From: a virus | Length of the DNA: 41,328 bases | Virus record (IMG/VR): IMGVR_UViG_3300021425_000069 | Coordinates: 1 to 41,328 of that record | Direction: 5' to 3' (one strand) | Part shown: positions 21,468-30,598 of the stretch, one piece after another | Position numbering within the stretch: position 1 is the first letter of the stretch | Layout of the letters: each line of letters opens with the position of its first letter | Position numbers and translations under genes: made by a program | The notes under the pieces: model-generated | Told to the model about the DNA's origin: nothing | Seen by the model: the letters and a program-made list of their open reading frames with translations, nothing else | Databases searched by the model: none

Positions 21468-24400
21468 ATGCCACAAGAAACAAATCTCAATATATCTCCA
21501 TATTTTGATGATTTTTATGATAATGAAAGAGATTATCATAAGGTCTTATTCAAGCCTGGATATCCAATACAAGCAAGAGAATTAACGACCTTACAATCCA
21601 CACTACAGTCACAAATAGAAAGATTTGGTAATCATATATTTAAAGAGGGATCTAATGTTTCTGGTGGACAAATATCTTATAATGACAAATTAGATTACGT
21701 AATTTTGGAAGATGAATATGCAGGCACAAATGTTGAATCATATTTAACTTTTCTTAATAAAAGCATAATTGTTGGAAGAACTAGTAGAGTAAGAGCAGAA
21801 ATATTATTCTCAATGCCAAGAAAAATTTCCTATTTGGGAAATACAACATTATTTGTGAGATATTTAAGTCCCGGAAATGATGAATTTGAACGTGAGAAAT
21901 TTTTGGATAGTGAAATATTGGAAGTAGAAAATAGTGCATCTGGGAATCCTGAAGGTGTAGTATTTGGAACTATTGGTTCTCAATTATTTTTATCTGCAGG
22001 AGAGGGATTTTGTACAACAAAATCTACAAATTCTACGGGTCTTGCTTCAGAAGTTACATTAGAATCTGGAGTATTTTTTATAAGAGGTCATTTTGTTAAA
22101 GTAGGATATTCAAAAGTTATTTTGGATCCATATGGAAATAAGGGAAACTTTAAAGTTGGTTTAAGAGTAAAAGAAAATATAATAAATTCAGATCAAGATT
22201 CAAATTTAAATGACAATTCCAGTGGATTTTCTAATTATACTGCTCCTGGAGCAGATAGATTTCAAGTTTATGCATTTTTGGATAAAAAAGATTTGAATGA
22301 CAACGAATCTAATGATTTTATCACATTAATTGAAATAAGAAATGGTGTTCAGATTGCAACAAATGATCTTCCAAAATATAATGATATTTCGCAAGAATTT
22401 GCTAGAAGGACATTTGATGAATCGGGAAATTATTATATAAAGTCACCAACTGTTTCGGTAAAAGAAACTGCAAATGATTACAGAGGAAATAATGGACTAT
22501 TTGATGAAGACTCTCTTACTTATAATGGCAATATTGCGGAAGAATCTCTAGGAACATATGTAATATCTCCACTCAAAGCATATGTTATGGGATATGAATT
22601 GTCAACTATTTCTGAGACATATTTAGATTTTAAAAAACCAAGAACATTAAATACACTGAAAAATCAAAGTGTAAATTATTACACTGGCCCAACATTTACT
22701 CTTAATAGAGTTACTGGCGCTCCAAAAGTAGGATTTTCAACTTACTATGTTAGTTTACACTTGGATAGAATAGGTTTGGATGAAAATTCTCCGGGAGGAA
22801 AGGAGATTGGATTAGCAAGAGTGTATGATTTTGCTTTAGAATCTGGATCATATAATACGACATCAAATTCTAAATCAAATGAGTGGGATATTTCTTTATA
22901 TGACATCCAGACTTATACAGAAATAACTCTAAACGAACCAATAAACCTTAGTGTTCCCACACAAGTAAAGGGAAATTATAGTGGGGCAGTTGGATTTTTA
23001 AGATATAATGTAAATGATTCAAATACTATAACAGTATACAATATACGTGGAAAGTTTGCAATCGGAGAAACATTCAGTTTTGATGGTATTGAAAGTAGTA
23101 GAATTTCAACATCAATAAATTCTTATGGAATTGAGCAAGTAAAATCTATTTACGGTTCAGTTGGTGCCGCACAAACATTTACTGGCGATATTAAACAATC
23201 AACATTGTTTGATGCTGGTTTTGTGAATATATCCGCAGAAGATATTGGAGTAGGAATTAGCACCGTAACATCGACCGATTTTATTTTTTCCAATTCAGTA
23301 AAACCCGATATGATTGTATCGTATACAAATCCGGGAAATACTGTTCCAACATACTCAAAAATAGATTCTATAGTAAATTCAAATACTATTAAGATTTCGG
23401 CAATTACTAGTGTTGATGGAATATGTGATGGGGATTTGCCAAACACAAATATTACGCCATCGAACTTCAAAATTTTACAAACAAAATATCAAAATTCAGA
23501 AGATAATACACTTTATACAAAATTACCAAAGTCAAACATATCTTCGGTAGATTTAACTAATTCAAATATTATAATAAGAAAAGAATTTGAGGTAACAATA
23601 ACTTCCGGATCACTTTCCATCAATTCTAGCAAAAACGAATCTTTTCTGCCATTTGATGAGGAAAGATATTGTCTAGTTACTCAAAATGGCATCACTGAGC
23701 AATTAACTCTTGATAAGGTTACTCTAACAAATAACTCGTCCACATTAACTATAAATGGTCTTGACAATGATGGACCGGCAAGATTAATTGCAACATTAAG
23801 AAAAGTTCAAGTTACTCCAAAAGTAAAAAATATAAGTAAAGTAAATTCATTAATAGTAGATAAATCAATATATGAGTATTCTGGAACAGGAGAATCTACT
23901 ATAGATGATGGGTTAATATATGGCAATTACCCATATGGAACTAGAGTTCAGGATAATGATATTTGTTTGAATGTTGCCAATGTAACAAAAATTTTGGGAA
24001 TATATGAGTCCAATGATTCTTTAGACCCAAGTATTCCTAGTACAGTACTGTCTTTTATAAGTGGCGAATCTTCAAATACCAATGATCTTTTAATTGGAGA
24101 AGAATTTGTTGGATCAAATAGCAATTTTAGAGGCATTTTAGTTGAAAAATCAAGTGTATCGGAAATTAATTATGTGCAACTTTCTTCAAACTCATTAGAA
24201 ATTGGAGAAACTGTGACGTTTTTGGAATCTAAAATTACTGCAATAATATCATCAACAGATTCTGGTGATAAAAATATCACTAATGATTATAATTTTTTCA
24301 ATCAGCAAAAAGATACTATAGTAGATTACTCAAGAATAACTAGAAAAAATACAAGCAAAGAACCAAAAAGAAAACTTAGAATTATATTTGAGTGTTCTAA

Positions 24401-26756
24401 CATTTCCGATTCCGGAGATATTGTAGTAGCAAATTCTTATGATCAATTTGATTATTGCAAAATACCACAAATAAGCGGAATAAGAAATACTGATATTATT
24501 GATATAAGACCTATTGTATCAACATATGTTCCATCAGAAAATATTCCATCACCTTTTGAATTTTTGGGCAGGAACATAAGCGAAAATAAAAATTCATCCA
24601 ATTATATCTTAGCATCCGATGAATCTTTTGTAATCGATTATTCTTATTACTTACCCAGAATAGATAAAATTCATTTATCTAAAGATGGAACATTTCAACT
24701 AACTTCAGGGAAACCTTCTGATAATCCACAAGAACCAGCATCAATTGAAAATTGTATAGAAATAGCTTCAATATATTTACCTGCATATCTGTGTAACATA
24801 AAGGATGCCAATATTAAACTCAAGCAATATAAAAGATATAGAATGTCCGATATTAAAATTCTTGAGGATAGGATCAAAAATCTAGAATATTATACCTCAC
24901 TTTCAGTATTAGAATCCGGTACTTCCAGTTTGGAAATTGTAGATGATAGTGGTTTAAATAGATTTAAGAGTGGTTTTTTTGTTGATGATTTTTATTCAAA
25001 ATCATCACAGAAAAAATCTGTATTTTTAAAGAATAGTATAGATATTACAAACTCTGAACTTAGACCTTCCCATTATTCAACTGAAATTGATTTGTTACTT
25101 GGATTAAATATCAGTCCGTCAGAAGATAAAAGATTTGCAGAAAATTTAATTGGATCTAACATTAAAAGATCAGGACAAATTCTTACTTTGGATTTTGAAG
25201 AAGTAGCAGAAATAATACAACCATATTCAAGTGAAGTTGCAAATGTTTCTGCATACTCCTCAGGATACTATTCAGGGTCAATTGAATTATTCCCATCATC
25301 AGACATTTGGGTAGATCAAGTAAGGTTGGAAACAAAAACATATGAAGCGGAAGGAAATTATCAAAGGTTGAGTGAAGATGATGATTTTGATGAACAGAGT
25401 GGATTTGCTCCGTCAGTTTGGAACTCTTGGGAAACAGCATGGACTGGAGAAAGCATTAATAAGACTTCAGAAGAAGTGACTCAAGGTTACACAGTTATTA
25501 GAAATGATTACGAGTCAATAACAAAAACAGGCACTTCAACTAGAACTGGAACAAGAAAAATATTAAAAGAGCAACTGGATAATATATCATTTGGAGATCA
25601 GGTTTTAAATTCCACAATTGTTCCATATTTAAGATCAAGAAATATAGAATTTACTGGAAAAAGATTTAAACCTTTTACGAAAATGTATGGATTTATTGAT
25701 GGAGTTAATATTAATTCATACATATCACCAAAATTATTAAGAATTAGAATGCTGAGTGAAGGAGGAGTATTTGAAGTTGGAGAGACTGTAACTGGTTATT
25801 CAACAAATACATCAGATATAATATCATCTAATGCTTCAAGTTCTTCAACTTTCTTAGATGAAAATGGATTATGTTGCACATTTAGAGTTGCAAAATCAAA
25901 TCATAAGTTTGGAGAATATAATAATCCAATAGAAATATATTCAAGAAATCCATACAATAGAAACGAATTAATTCCAGAAACATATACTTCAACATCATCT
26001 ATATTAAATATAGATACTTATTCATTATCAAATAAAGTTGAAGGAACCTATATTGGAAACCCTACAGTAGGAACAATTTTAAGAGGAGAAAATAGTGGAG
26101 CAACGGCAATTGTAGAGTCGGTAGATTTGTATACCGATGAAATTGGAGATATAATAGGAACTATTTGGATACCAAATCCAAATATAGATACTAATCCAAA
26201 ATTTGAAACCGGCACAAAAGTATTCAGATTAACATCAAATGAAGTTAACAGTTTTATTGATGGGTCATTTTCCAGTTCTGCTGAGCAAAACTTTTATGCG
26301 GAAGGAAAAATCAATACAGTTCAAGAAAATATAATTTCATTAAGAAATGCAAAAATTGATACCGAAAATTTAGTTGAAACTAAAGAATCTGAAGAAGTTG
26401 GACCTAATAATCTAGTTAACAGCACAGTTATAGGATATATTCAAGCACCAGCACCTTCATATTCTCCACCTGCACCTTCATATTCTCCGCCTGCCATCGC
26501 CGCAGCAGCTGCCGTTGTTGTACAACCGCAACCGCAACCGCAACCGCAGCCGGCTGCAACATACCCACCAACAGTCATTAATAAAGGGGGCCCTCCCATG
26601 GGACAACCGGCTGCAGATAGACTCAATAATATATTAGTAACGGCAGGATTACCAGCACGAGCTACTAAAGGCATGAGTAATGAAAAAGCTAGAAATTTAT
26701 TGCGAAGAGCAAATGCTACCAATCCTGAATTTTTTGCTAATGTTTCTTTTAGATAA
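21468..26756 (+). CDS. DUF4815-type structural protein with Pro/Gln-rich tail, 1762 aa
   Basis: The N-terminus (YFDDFYDNERDYHKVLFKPG then YPIQARELTTLQSTLQSQIE) is the DUF4815 signature shared by large baseplate/tail proteins of T4-like cyanophages and other marine myoviruses. The body is beta-rich with GExI/GETxT units (VKGNYSGAVGFLRYN near 505; GENSGATAIVES near 1540). In relatives I recall, the protein continues into a PLAQSF... domain. Here that domain is a separate downstream gene. This protein instead ends in a low-complexity linker (APSYSPP twice, Ala run, PQ repeats, about 1660-1705) and a small basic helical end (KGMSNEKARNLLRRANATNP). The tail's DNA is unusually GC-rich for the region. 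Confidence 0.82.
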   Translation: MPQETNLNISPYFDDFYDNERDYHKVLFKPGYPIQARELTTLQSTLQSQIERFGNHIFKEGSNVSGGQISYNDKLDYVILEDEYAGTNVESYLTFLNKSIIVGRTSRVRAEILFSMPRKISYLGNTTLFVRYLSPGNDEFEREKFLDSEILEVENSASGNPEGVVFGTIGSQLFLSAGEGFCTTKSTNSTGLASEVTLESGVFFIRGHFVKVGYSKVILDPYGNKGNFKVGLRVKENIINSDQDSNLNDNSSGFSNYTAPGADRFQVYAFLDKKDLNDNESNDFITLIEIRNGVQIATNDLPKYNDISQEFARRTFDESGNYYIKSPTVSVKETANDYRGNNGLFDEDSLTYNGNIAEESLGTYVISPLKAYVMGYELSTISETYLDFKKPRTLNTLKNQSVNYYTGPTFTLNRVTGAPKVGFSTYYVSLHLDRIGLDENSPGGKEIGLARVYDFALESGSYNTTSNSKSNEWDISLYDIQTYTEITLNEPINLSVPTQVKGNYSGAVGFLRYNVNDSNTITVYNIRGKFAIGETFSFDGIESSRISTSINSYGIEQVKSIYGSVGAAQTFTGDIKQSTLFDAGFVNISAEDIGVGISTVTSTDFIFSNSVKPDMIVSYTNPGNTVPTYSKIDSIVNSNTIKISAITSVDGICDGDLPNTNITPSNFKILQTKYQNSEDNTLYTKLPKSNISSVDLTNSNIIIRKEFEVTITSGSLSINSSKNESFLPFDEERYCLVTQNGITEQLTLDKVTLTNNSSTLTINGLDNDGPARLIATLRKVQVTPKVKNISKVNSLIVDKSIYEYSGTGESTIDDGLIYGNYPYGTRVQDNDICLNVANVTKILGIYESNDSLDPSIPSTVLSFISGESSNTNDLLIGEEFVGSNSNFRGILVEKSSVSEINYVQLSSNSLEIGETVTFLESKITAIISSTDSGDKNITNDYNFFNQQKDTIVDYSRITRKNTSKEPKRKLRIIFECSNISDSGDIVVANSYDQFDYCKIPQISGIRNTDIIDIRPIVSTYVPSENIPSPFEFLGRNISENKNSSNYILASDESFVIDYSYYLPRIDKIHLSKDGTFQLTSGKPSDNPQEPASIENCIEIASIYLPAYLCNIKDANIKLKQYKRYRMSDIKILEDRIKNLEYYTSLSVLESGTSSLEIVDDSGLNRFKSGFFVDDFYSKSSQKKSVFLKNSIDITNSELRPSHYSTEIDLLLGLNISPSEDKRFAENLIGSNIKRSGQILTLDFEEVAEIIQPYSSEVANVSAYSSGYYSGSIELFPSSDIWVDQVRLETKTYEAEGNYQRLSEDDDFDEQSGFAPSVWNSWETAWTGESINKTSEEVTQGYTVIRNDYESITKTGTSTRTGTRKILKEQLDNISFGDQVLNSTIVPYLRSRNIEFTGKRFKPFTKMYGFIDGVNINSYISPKLLRIRMLSEGGVFEVGETVTGYSTNTSDIISSNASSSSTFLDENGLCCTFRVAKSNHKFGEYNNPIEIYSRNPYNRNELIPETYTSTSSILNIDTYSLSNKVEGTYIGNPTVGTILRGENSGATAIVESVDLYTDEIGDIIGTIWIPNPNIDTNPKFETGTKVFRLTSNEVNSFIDGSFSSSAEQNFYAEGKINTVQENIISLRNAKIDTENLVETKESEEVGPNNLVNSTVIGYIQAPAPSYSPPAPSYSPPAIAAAAAVVVQPQPQPQPQPAATYPPTVINKGGPPMGQPAADRLNNILVTAGLPARATKGMSNEKARNLLRRANATNPEFFANVSFR
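26451..26492 (+). repeat. two 21-base tandem units encoding APSYSPP
   Basis: GCACCTTCATATTCTCCACCT at 26451-26471 is repeated at 26472-26492 with one A-to-G change. It lies in frame in the Pro-rich tail of the DUF4815-type protein. Confidence 0.9.
26523..26552 (+). repeat. CAACCG hexamer microsatellite (Gln-Pro repeat)
   Basis: Four exact CAACCG units (26523-26546) and one CAGCCG variant encode a (QP)n run. The repeat number may vary by slippage without shifting frame. Confidence 0.9.
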
Positions 26757-26774
26757 AATGTTTTATTTCATAAC

Positions 26775-26782
26775 CATAAATA
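26775..26782 (+). promoter_or_regulatory. late promoter CATAAATA before the 839-aa gene
   Basis: CATAAATA lies 19 bases after the stop of the DUF4815-type gene and 19 bases before ATG 26801, giving the downstream gene its own late transcription start. Confidence 0.7.
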
Positions 26783-26800
26783 TTTAATAAAGTATAAAAA

Positions 26801-29320
26801 ATGAAAATATTAAATCCCTTAGCACAATCATTTTATGTTGAGCACAGTAATGGGATGTTTGCAACATCCATAGATCTTTATTTTTACGCTAAGGATGATA
26901 ATCTTCCTGTTACGGTTCAATTAAGACCAATGAAATTGGGTGCACCTACTAGAGTAGTTTATCCATTCAGTGAAGTTGTAATTCCTTCCAGTAAGATTAA
27001 TATTTCCGAAACTGGTTCTGTTCCAACAAGGGTTACATTTCCATCACCAGTTTACTTGGAGGGAAATAAATTTCATTCTATTGTAATATCATCAAATTCC
27101 GAAAGTTATTTAGTGTGGATTTCTGAATTAGGAAATATTGATACTTCATCTCAAAATGAATCAGAGAACTCTGGAAATATTGTTATTGAAAAACAACCAC
27201 TAAATGGTGGATTATTTAAGTCGCAAAATTCTAATACATGGACGGAAGAACCATATCAAGATTTAAAATTTATTTTATATCGAGCAAACTTTGTTTCTCC
27301 TGAAGGAGATGTAAATTTTTATAATCCACCATTAAGTACAGGAAATTCTCAGATTTCGGTTTTACAACCAAATTCGATAGAAATGAATTCAAAAAAAGTC
27401 AAGATGAAACTTGATAAGATTATTACAGATTCTAATATCAAACTGGGAAATACTATACTACAAAATAATTCAAATGCTTCTGGAAATTATGTTGGATTTG
27501 CCGGGTCAGCTTCAGGACCTTTAAATATAATAAACTCAGGTATTGGATATATACCAACTTCAGGTATACAGACACATACCGGAGTAAATTTAGTATCCTT
27601 ATCGGGGAGTGGTGCAAATGCTGTAGCAAATATAACAATAGAAAATGGTGTTGCAATTGCCGCAACGATAACTTCTGGTGGAAGTGGATATTCTATTGGA
27701 GACACACTTTCAATTGAAAGTTTGTCTGGTTCCACTGTTGGTAGAAATTTAATCCTTTCACTATCAGAAATTGGAGGAATAAACCAAATAATAGTTGATG
27801 ATATTCAAGGGGACTTTAAAGTTGGATCTGGATATAGTTTAACGTATAAAGATAATCTCAATAATATTGTTGAGTTGAATCAATCTGATGGTGGAAATGT
27901 ACTAATAGAAAATGATGGAATAATAGATATAAACGATGGTGTTCATGTAAGAATAAATCATAAAAATCACGGAATGCACTCTAAAACTGATAGAGTAGTT
28001 ATATCAAATGTAAGTAGTGATATTAAACCAACAAAACTTTCAGCAGATTTTAGTAAAAATACGAATTCAGATATATTAGTATATTCTACCAAAAATTTTG
28101 AAACGTTTGAGAATCAACCTGTTTCTAACACAAATCCAGGATATATAAAAATTAATGGAGAAATAATTGCATATGAAGGAGTCACATCAACATCTTTGAG
28201 CGGAATTACTAGAGAGATAGATTCAACGAAAATACAAAATCATTACCAAAATGATATAGTTCAGAAATATGAAATTAATGGCATTTCTTTAAGGAGATTG
28301 AATAAAAGTCATTCTCTTCAAGATTCTACTATACAGGATTCTATTGGATTAGATTATTATAATTTAAAAATACAAATGGATAGTGATGGAAAGACAGATC
28401 CACTTCCATATGGACAGACAGATAGAACTATTGATACAACATACCCAAAACTTTATATAAAAGAATCAAAATCAACTGGTGGTGGATATATTAGCGCATC
28501 ACAAAATATACAATACAGTGTTATGAGGCCGGTTATTCAAACTACTACTGTTGCAGGAACAAATATTTCATCAACAATTAGGACAGTTTCTGGAAAAAGT
28601 ATAGATGGTAATGAAGTTTCGTTTGAAGACCAAGGATTTGAACAAATAAACTTAAACTCTAATAATTACTTTACCTCACCAAGAGCAATATTTTCTCCAA
28701 TAAACGAATCAATAGGATTATCAGAAATTGAAGGAAATAAATCTTTAAATTTAAATATTAGATTTTCCAGTGCAGATAATTATGTATCGCCAGTTTTAGA
28801 TTTAGATCGTGTCGGAGTAATTCTCACATCAAATAGAGTAAATAGTAAAATTTTAGATTATAGTAAGGATAATAGAGTTTCATCTCTGACGGAAGATCCT
28901 TCGGCATTTACTTATGCATCTAACACGATTGAACTAAGCATCCCAGCAAATTCATTAAAATTATTATGCACTGCTTATGTAAATACTTTTAGTGATTTAA
29001 GAGCATTTTATTCTATCCAAAAAAATCCATATGAGGATCCAAGTTACTTCCCATTCCCCGGATTTAATAATATAAATGATTATGGACAAGTTATAGATGA
29101 ATCAAAATCAGATGGAACATCTGATAGAAGAGTACCAAAAGTTGATATTCTTTCTAATGGAAGTGAACAAGATATTTTTAAAGAATATGAATTTACGGCA
29201 AATAATATAGAATCATTTAGATATTTTACAATAAAATTGATAGGAACTTCCACAAATCAAGCATTTCCACCTAGGATTAAAGATCTGAGAGTAATTGCTT
29301 TAGGAGGCGATAGTCAATGA
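26801..29320 (+). CDS. structural protein resembling the detached C-terminal half of DUF4815 proteins, 839 aa
   Basis: It starts MKILNPLAQSFYVEHSNGMF and continues SIDLYFYAKDDNLPVTVQLR, PTRVVYPFSEVVIPSSKINI and TFPSPVYLEGNKFHSIVISS. I recall this run from the interior of long DUF4815-type cyanophage tail proteins. The middle holds GSGY repeat units (about 245-300) and a GYIKINGEIIAYEGVTSTSL-type unit with GITREIDSTKIQNHYQNDIV (about 450). The C-terminal 250 residues are beta-rich (VSPVLDLDRVGVILTSN; FRYFTIKLIGTS). It likely acts with the 1762-aa protein as one baseplate component. Its stop overlaps the next gene (ATGA). Confidence 0.78.
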   Translation: MKILNPLAQSFYVEHSNGMFATSIDLYFYAKDDNLPVTVQLRPMKLGAPTRVVYPFSEVVIPSSKINISETGSVPTRVTFPSPVYLEGNKFHSIVISSNSESYLVWISELGNIDTSSQNESENSGNIVIEKQPLNGGLFKSQNSNTWTEEPYQDLKFILYRANFVSPEGDVNFYNPPLSTGNSQISVLQPNSIEMNSKKVKMKLDKIITDSNIKLGNTILQNNSNASGNYVGFAGSASGPLNIINSGIGYIPTSGIQTHTGVNLVSLSGSGANAVANITIENGVAIAATITSGGSGYSIGDTLSIESLSGSTVGRNLILSLSEIGGINQIIVDDIQGDFKVGSGYSLTYKDNLNNIVELNQSDGGNVLIENDGIIDINDGVHVRINHKNHGMHSKTDRVVISNVSSDIKPTKLSADFSKNTNSDILVYSTKNFETFENQPVSNTNPGYIKINGEIIAYEGVTSTSLSGITREIDSTKIQNHYQNDIVQKYEINGISLRRLNKSHSLQDSTIQDSIGLDYYNLKIQMDSDGKTDPLPYGQTDRTIDTTYPKLYIKESKSTGGGYISASQNIQYSVMRPVIQTTTVAGTNISSTIRTVSGKSIDGNEVSFEDQGFEQINLNSNNYFTSPRAIFSPINESIGLSEIEGNKSLNLNIRFSSADNYVSPVLDLDRVGVILTSNRVNSKILDYSKDNRVSSLTEDPSAFTYASNTIELSIPANSLKLLCTAYVNTFSDLRAFYSIQKNPYEDPSYFPFPGFNNINDYGQVIDESKSDGTSDRRVPKVDILSNGSEQDIFKEYEFTANNIESFRYFTIKLIGTSTNQAFPPRIKDLRVIALGGDSQ

Positions 29321-29541
29321 GTCATTTAATTCCAGTCGATGGAGAAAAAAATTTTTACAGAGATCCATTAACAAATGCAATTATTAATACAAATAAAGAT
29401 GAATATGAGTTGTATCTAAAAAAAAGAAATTCTATAAAAAATGAAAGAAAGAAAATAGAACAAATTAAAAATGAAATGAAAAGTGTAAAAAGTGAGTTAA
29501 ATGAGATTAAAACTTTATTGAAGGAGATATTGGAAAAATGA
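29317..29541 (+). CDS. conserved coiled-coil protein, 74 aa
   Basis: An N-terminal motif MSHLIPVDGEKNFYRDPLTN, then NAIINTNKDEYELY and a long Lys/Glu coiled coil (residues about 33-74, heptad-like IEQIKNEMKSVKSELNEIKT). I recall this MSHLxPVxGEKNxxRDP protein as conserved just upstream of gene 13 in T4-like cyanophages. It could be a virion or assembly factor. It is translationally coupled on both sides: ATGA overlaps at 29317-29320 and 29538-29541. Confidence 0.8.
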   Translation: MSHLIPVDGEKNFYRDPLTNAIINTNKDEYELYLKKRNSIKNERKKIEQIKNEMKSVKSELNEIKTLLKEILEK

Positions 29542-29720
29542 ATCCAGACGATATTCAGTTAGAAAATTTAAGTAAGAGTTTTGAATATTTTAAATATTGT
29601 GCAGAAATTGACGAAATTCAAGATATAGAAAAACTAAGAGAAATTGCCAAGTGTTATTTTAAATTATATCTAAAGCAACAAGAAGTTATTTTGGATTTTC
29701 CAACTAAAGGTTTAGAATAA
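29538..29720 (+). CDS. small helical protein, 60 aa (NblA-like layout possible)
   Basis: This 60-residue, two-helix protein (MNPDDIQLENLSKSFEYFKY... then EKLREIAKCYFKLYLKQQEV) seems conserved in cyanophages next to the coiled-coil gene. Its size and helix-turn-helix arrangement, ending in KLYLKQQE, loosely resemble NblA-type phycobilisome degradation adaptors (about 60 aa, LSLEQ...LRE). The resemblance is weak and the late structural-operon context argues for an assembly role. ATG overlaps the previous stop (ATGA). Its stop codon overlaps the late box for gp13. Confidence 0.75.
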   Translation: MNPDDIQLENLSKSFEYFKYCAEIDEIQDIEKLREIAKCYFKLYLKQQEVILDFPTKGLE

Positions 29721-29723
29721 ATA
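29716..29723 (+). promoter_or_regulatory. late promoter AATAAATA before gp13
   Basis: AATAAATA lies 21 bases upstream of ATG 29745, overlapping the previous gene's stop codon. It heads the neck/packaging operon. Confidence 0.7.
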
Positions 29724-29744
29724 CTCAAAGAGGTATAACAAAAA

Positions 29745-30593
29745 ATGGCGCAACCTTCTTCTAGACAAGAGTTAATTGACTATTGTAAGAGAAAACTGGG
29801 AGCGCCAGTTTTGGAAATTAATGTTGCAGATGAGCAAATTGATGACTTAGTTGATGATGCTATACAATTTTTTCAAGAAAGACATTTTGATGGTGTTGGT
29901 CAGGTATATCTTAAGTACCAAATAACTCAAGATGATATTGATAGAGGAAAAGCACCTGCTGGATCTAATCCTTCCGCAGGAATAGCACAAACATCAGCAA
30001 CTGCAAATATTGTTGGAACTGCTACAACTTTTACATACAAAGAGAATAGTAATTTTTTACAGGTTCCTCCATCAATTATCGGAATTCAAAAAATATATCA
30101 CTTTGATGGAACTAACACTACAACAAATAATATGTTCAGTGTTAAGTATCAGTTATTCTTAAATGATATTTACTATTGGGGTTCTACTGAGATATTGACT
30201 TATGCAATGGTAAAGACATACCTAGAAGATATTGATTTCTTATTGACGACTCAAAAACAAATAAGATTCAACCAAAGAATGGATAGGCTATATTTGGATA
30301 TTGATTGGGGAAGTGTTTCTGTGGGAGATTATTTAATTATTGATTGCTATAGAGCTTTAAATCCAAATGATTTTCCTAGAGTTTGGAATGATTCTTTTCT
30401 TAAGTCTTACTTAACATCACTAATAAAAAGGCAATGGGGGCAAAATTTAATAAAATTCCAGGGAGTAAAACTTCCAGGTGGAGTAGAACTTAATGGAAGG
30501 CAAATGTATGATGACGCACAAAAAGATCTTGATATGATAATGGAGAGAATGTCAAATACATATGAATTGCCTCCGCTGGATATGATAGGATAA
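29745..30593 (+). CDS. gp13: gp13-like neck protein, 282 aa
   Basis: The T4 gp13 homologue (309 aa in T4) helps form the neck collar that closes the filled head for tail joining. Signatures are SRQELIDYCKRKLGAPVLEI and VADEQIDDLVDDAIQFFQER at the N-terminus, RVWNDSFLKSYLTSLIKRQW (about 218-237) with GQNLIKFQGVKLPGGVELNG in the middle-to-end, and the C-terminal YELPPLDMIG. AGAGG (29728-29732) precedes the start. The gap to gp14 is 5 bases, so 13, 14 and 15 form one operon. Confidence 0.93.
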   Translation: MAQPSSRQELIDYCKRKLGAPVLEINVADEQIDDLVDDAIQFFQERHFDGVGQVYLKYQITQDDIDRGKAPAGSNPSAGIAQTSATANIVGTATTFTYKENSNFLQVPPSIIGIQKIYHFDGTNTTTNNMFSVKYQLFLNDIYYWGSTEILTYAMVKTYLEDIDFLLTTQKQIRFNQRMDRLYLDIDWGSVSVGDYLIIDCYRALNPNDFPRVWNDSFLKSYLTSLIKRQWGQNLIKFQGVKLPGGVELNGRQMYDDAQKDLDMIMERMSNTYELPPLDMIG

Positions 30594-30598
30594 AGAAT

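Noticed and set aside
26441-26722. Minus-strand 93-codon ORF opposite the Pro/Gln-rich tail
   Set aside because: Its Ala/Gly/Cys-run composition is exactly the antisense of the CAACCG and GCX repeats. It has no ribosome binding site and the + strand frame is the conserved one.
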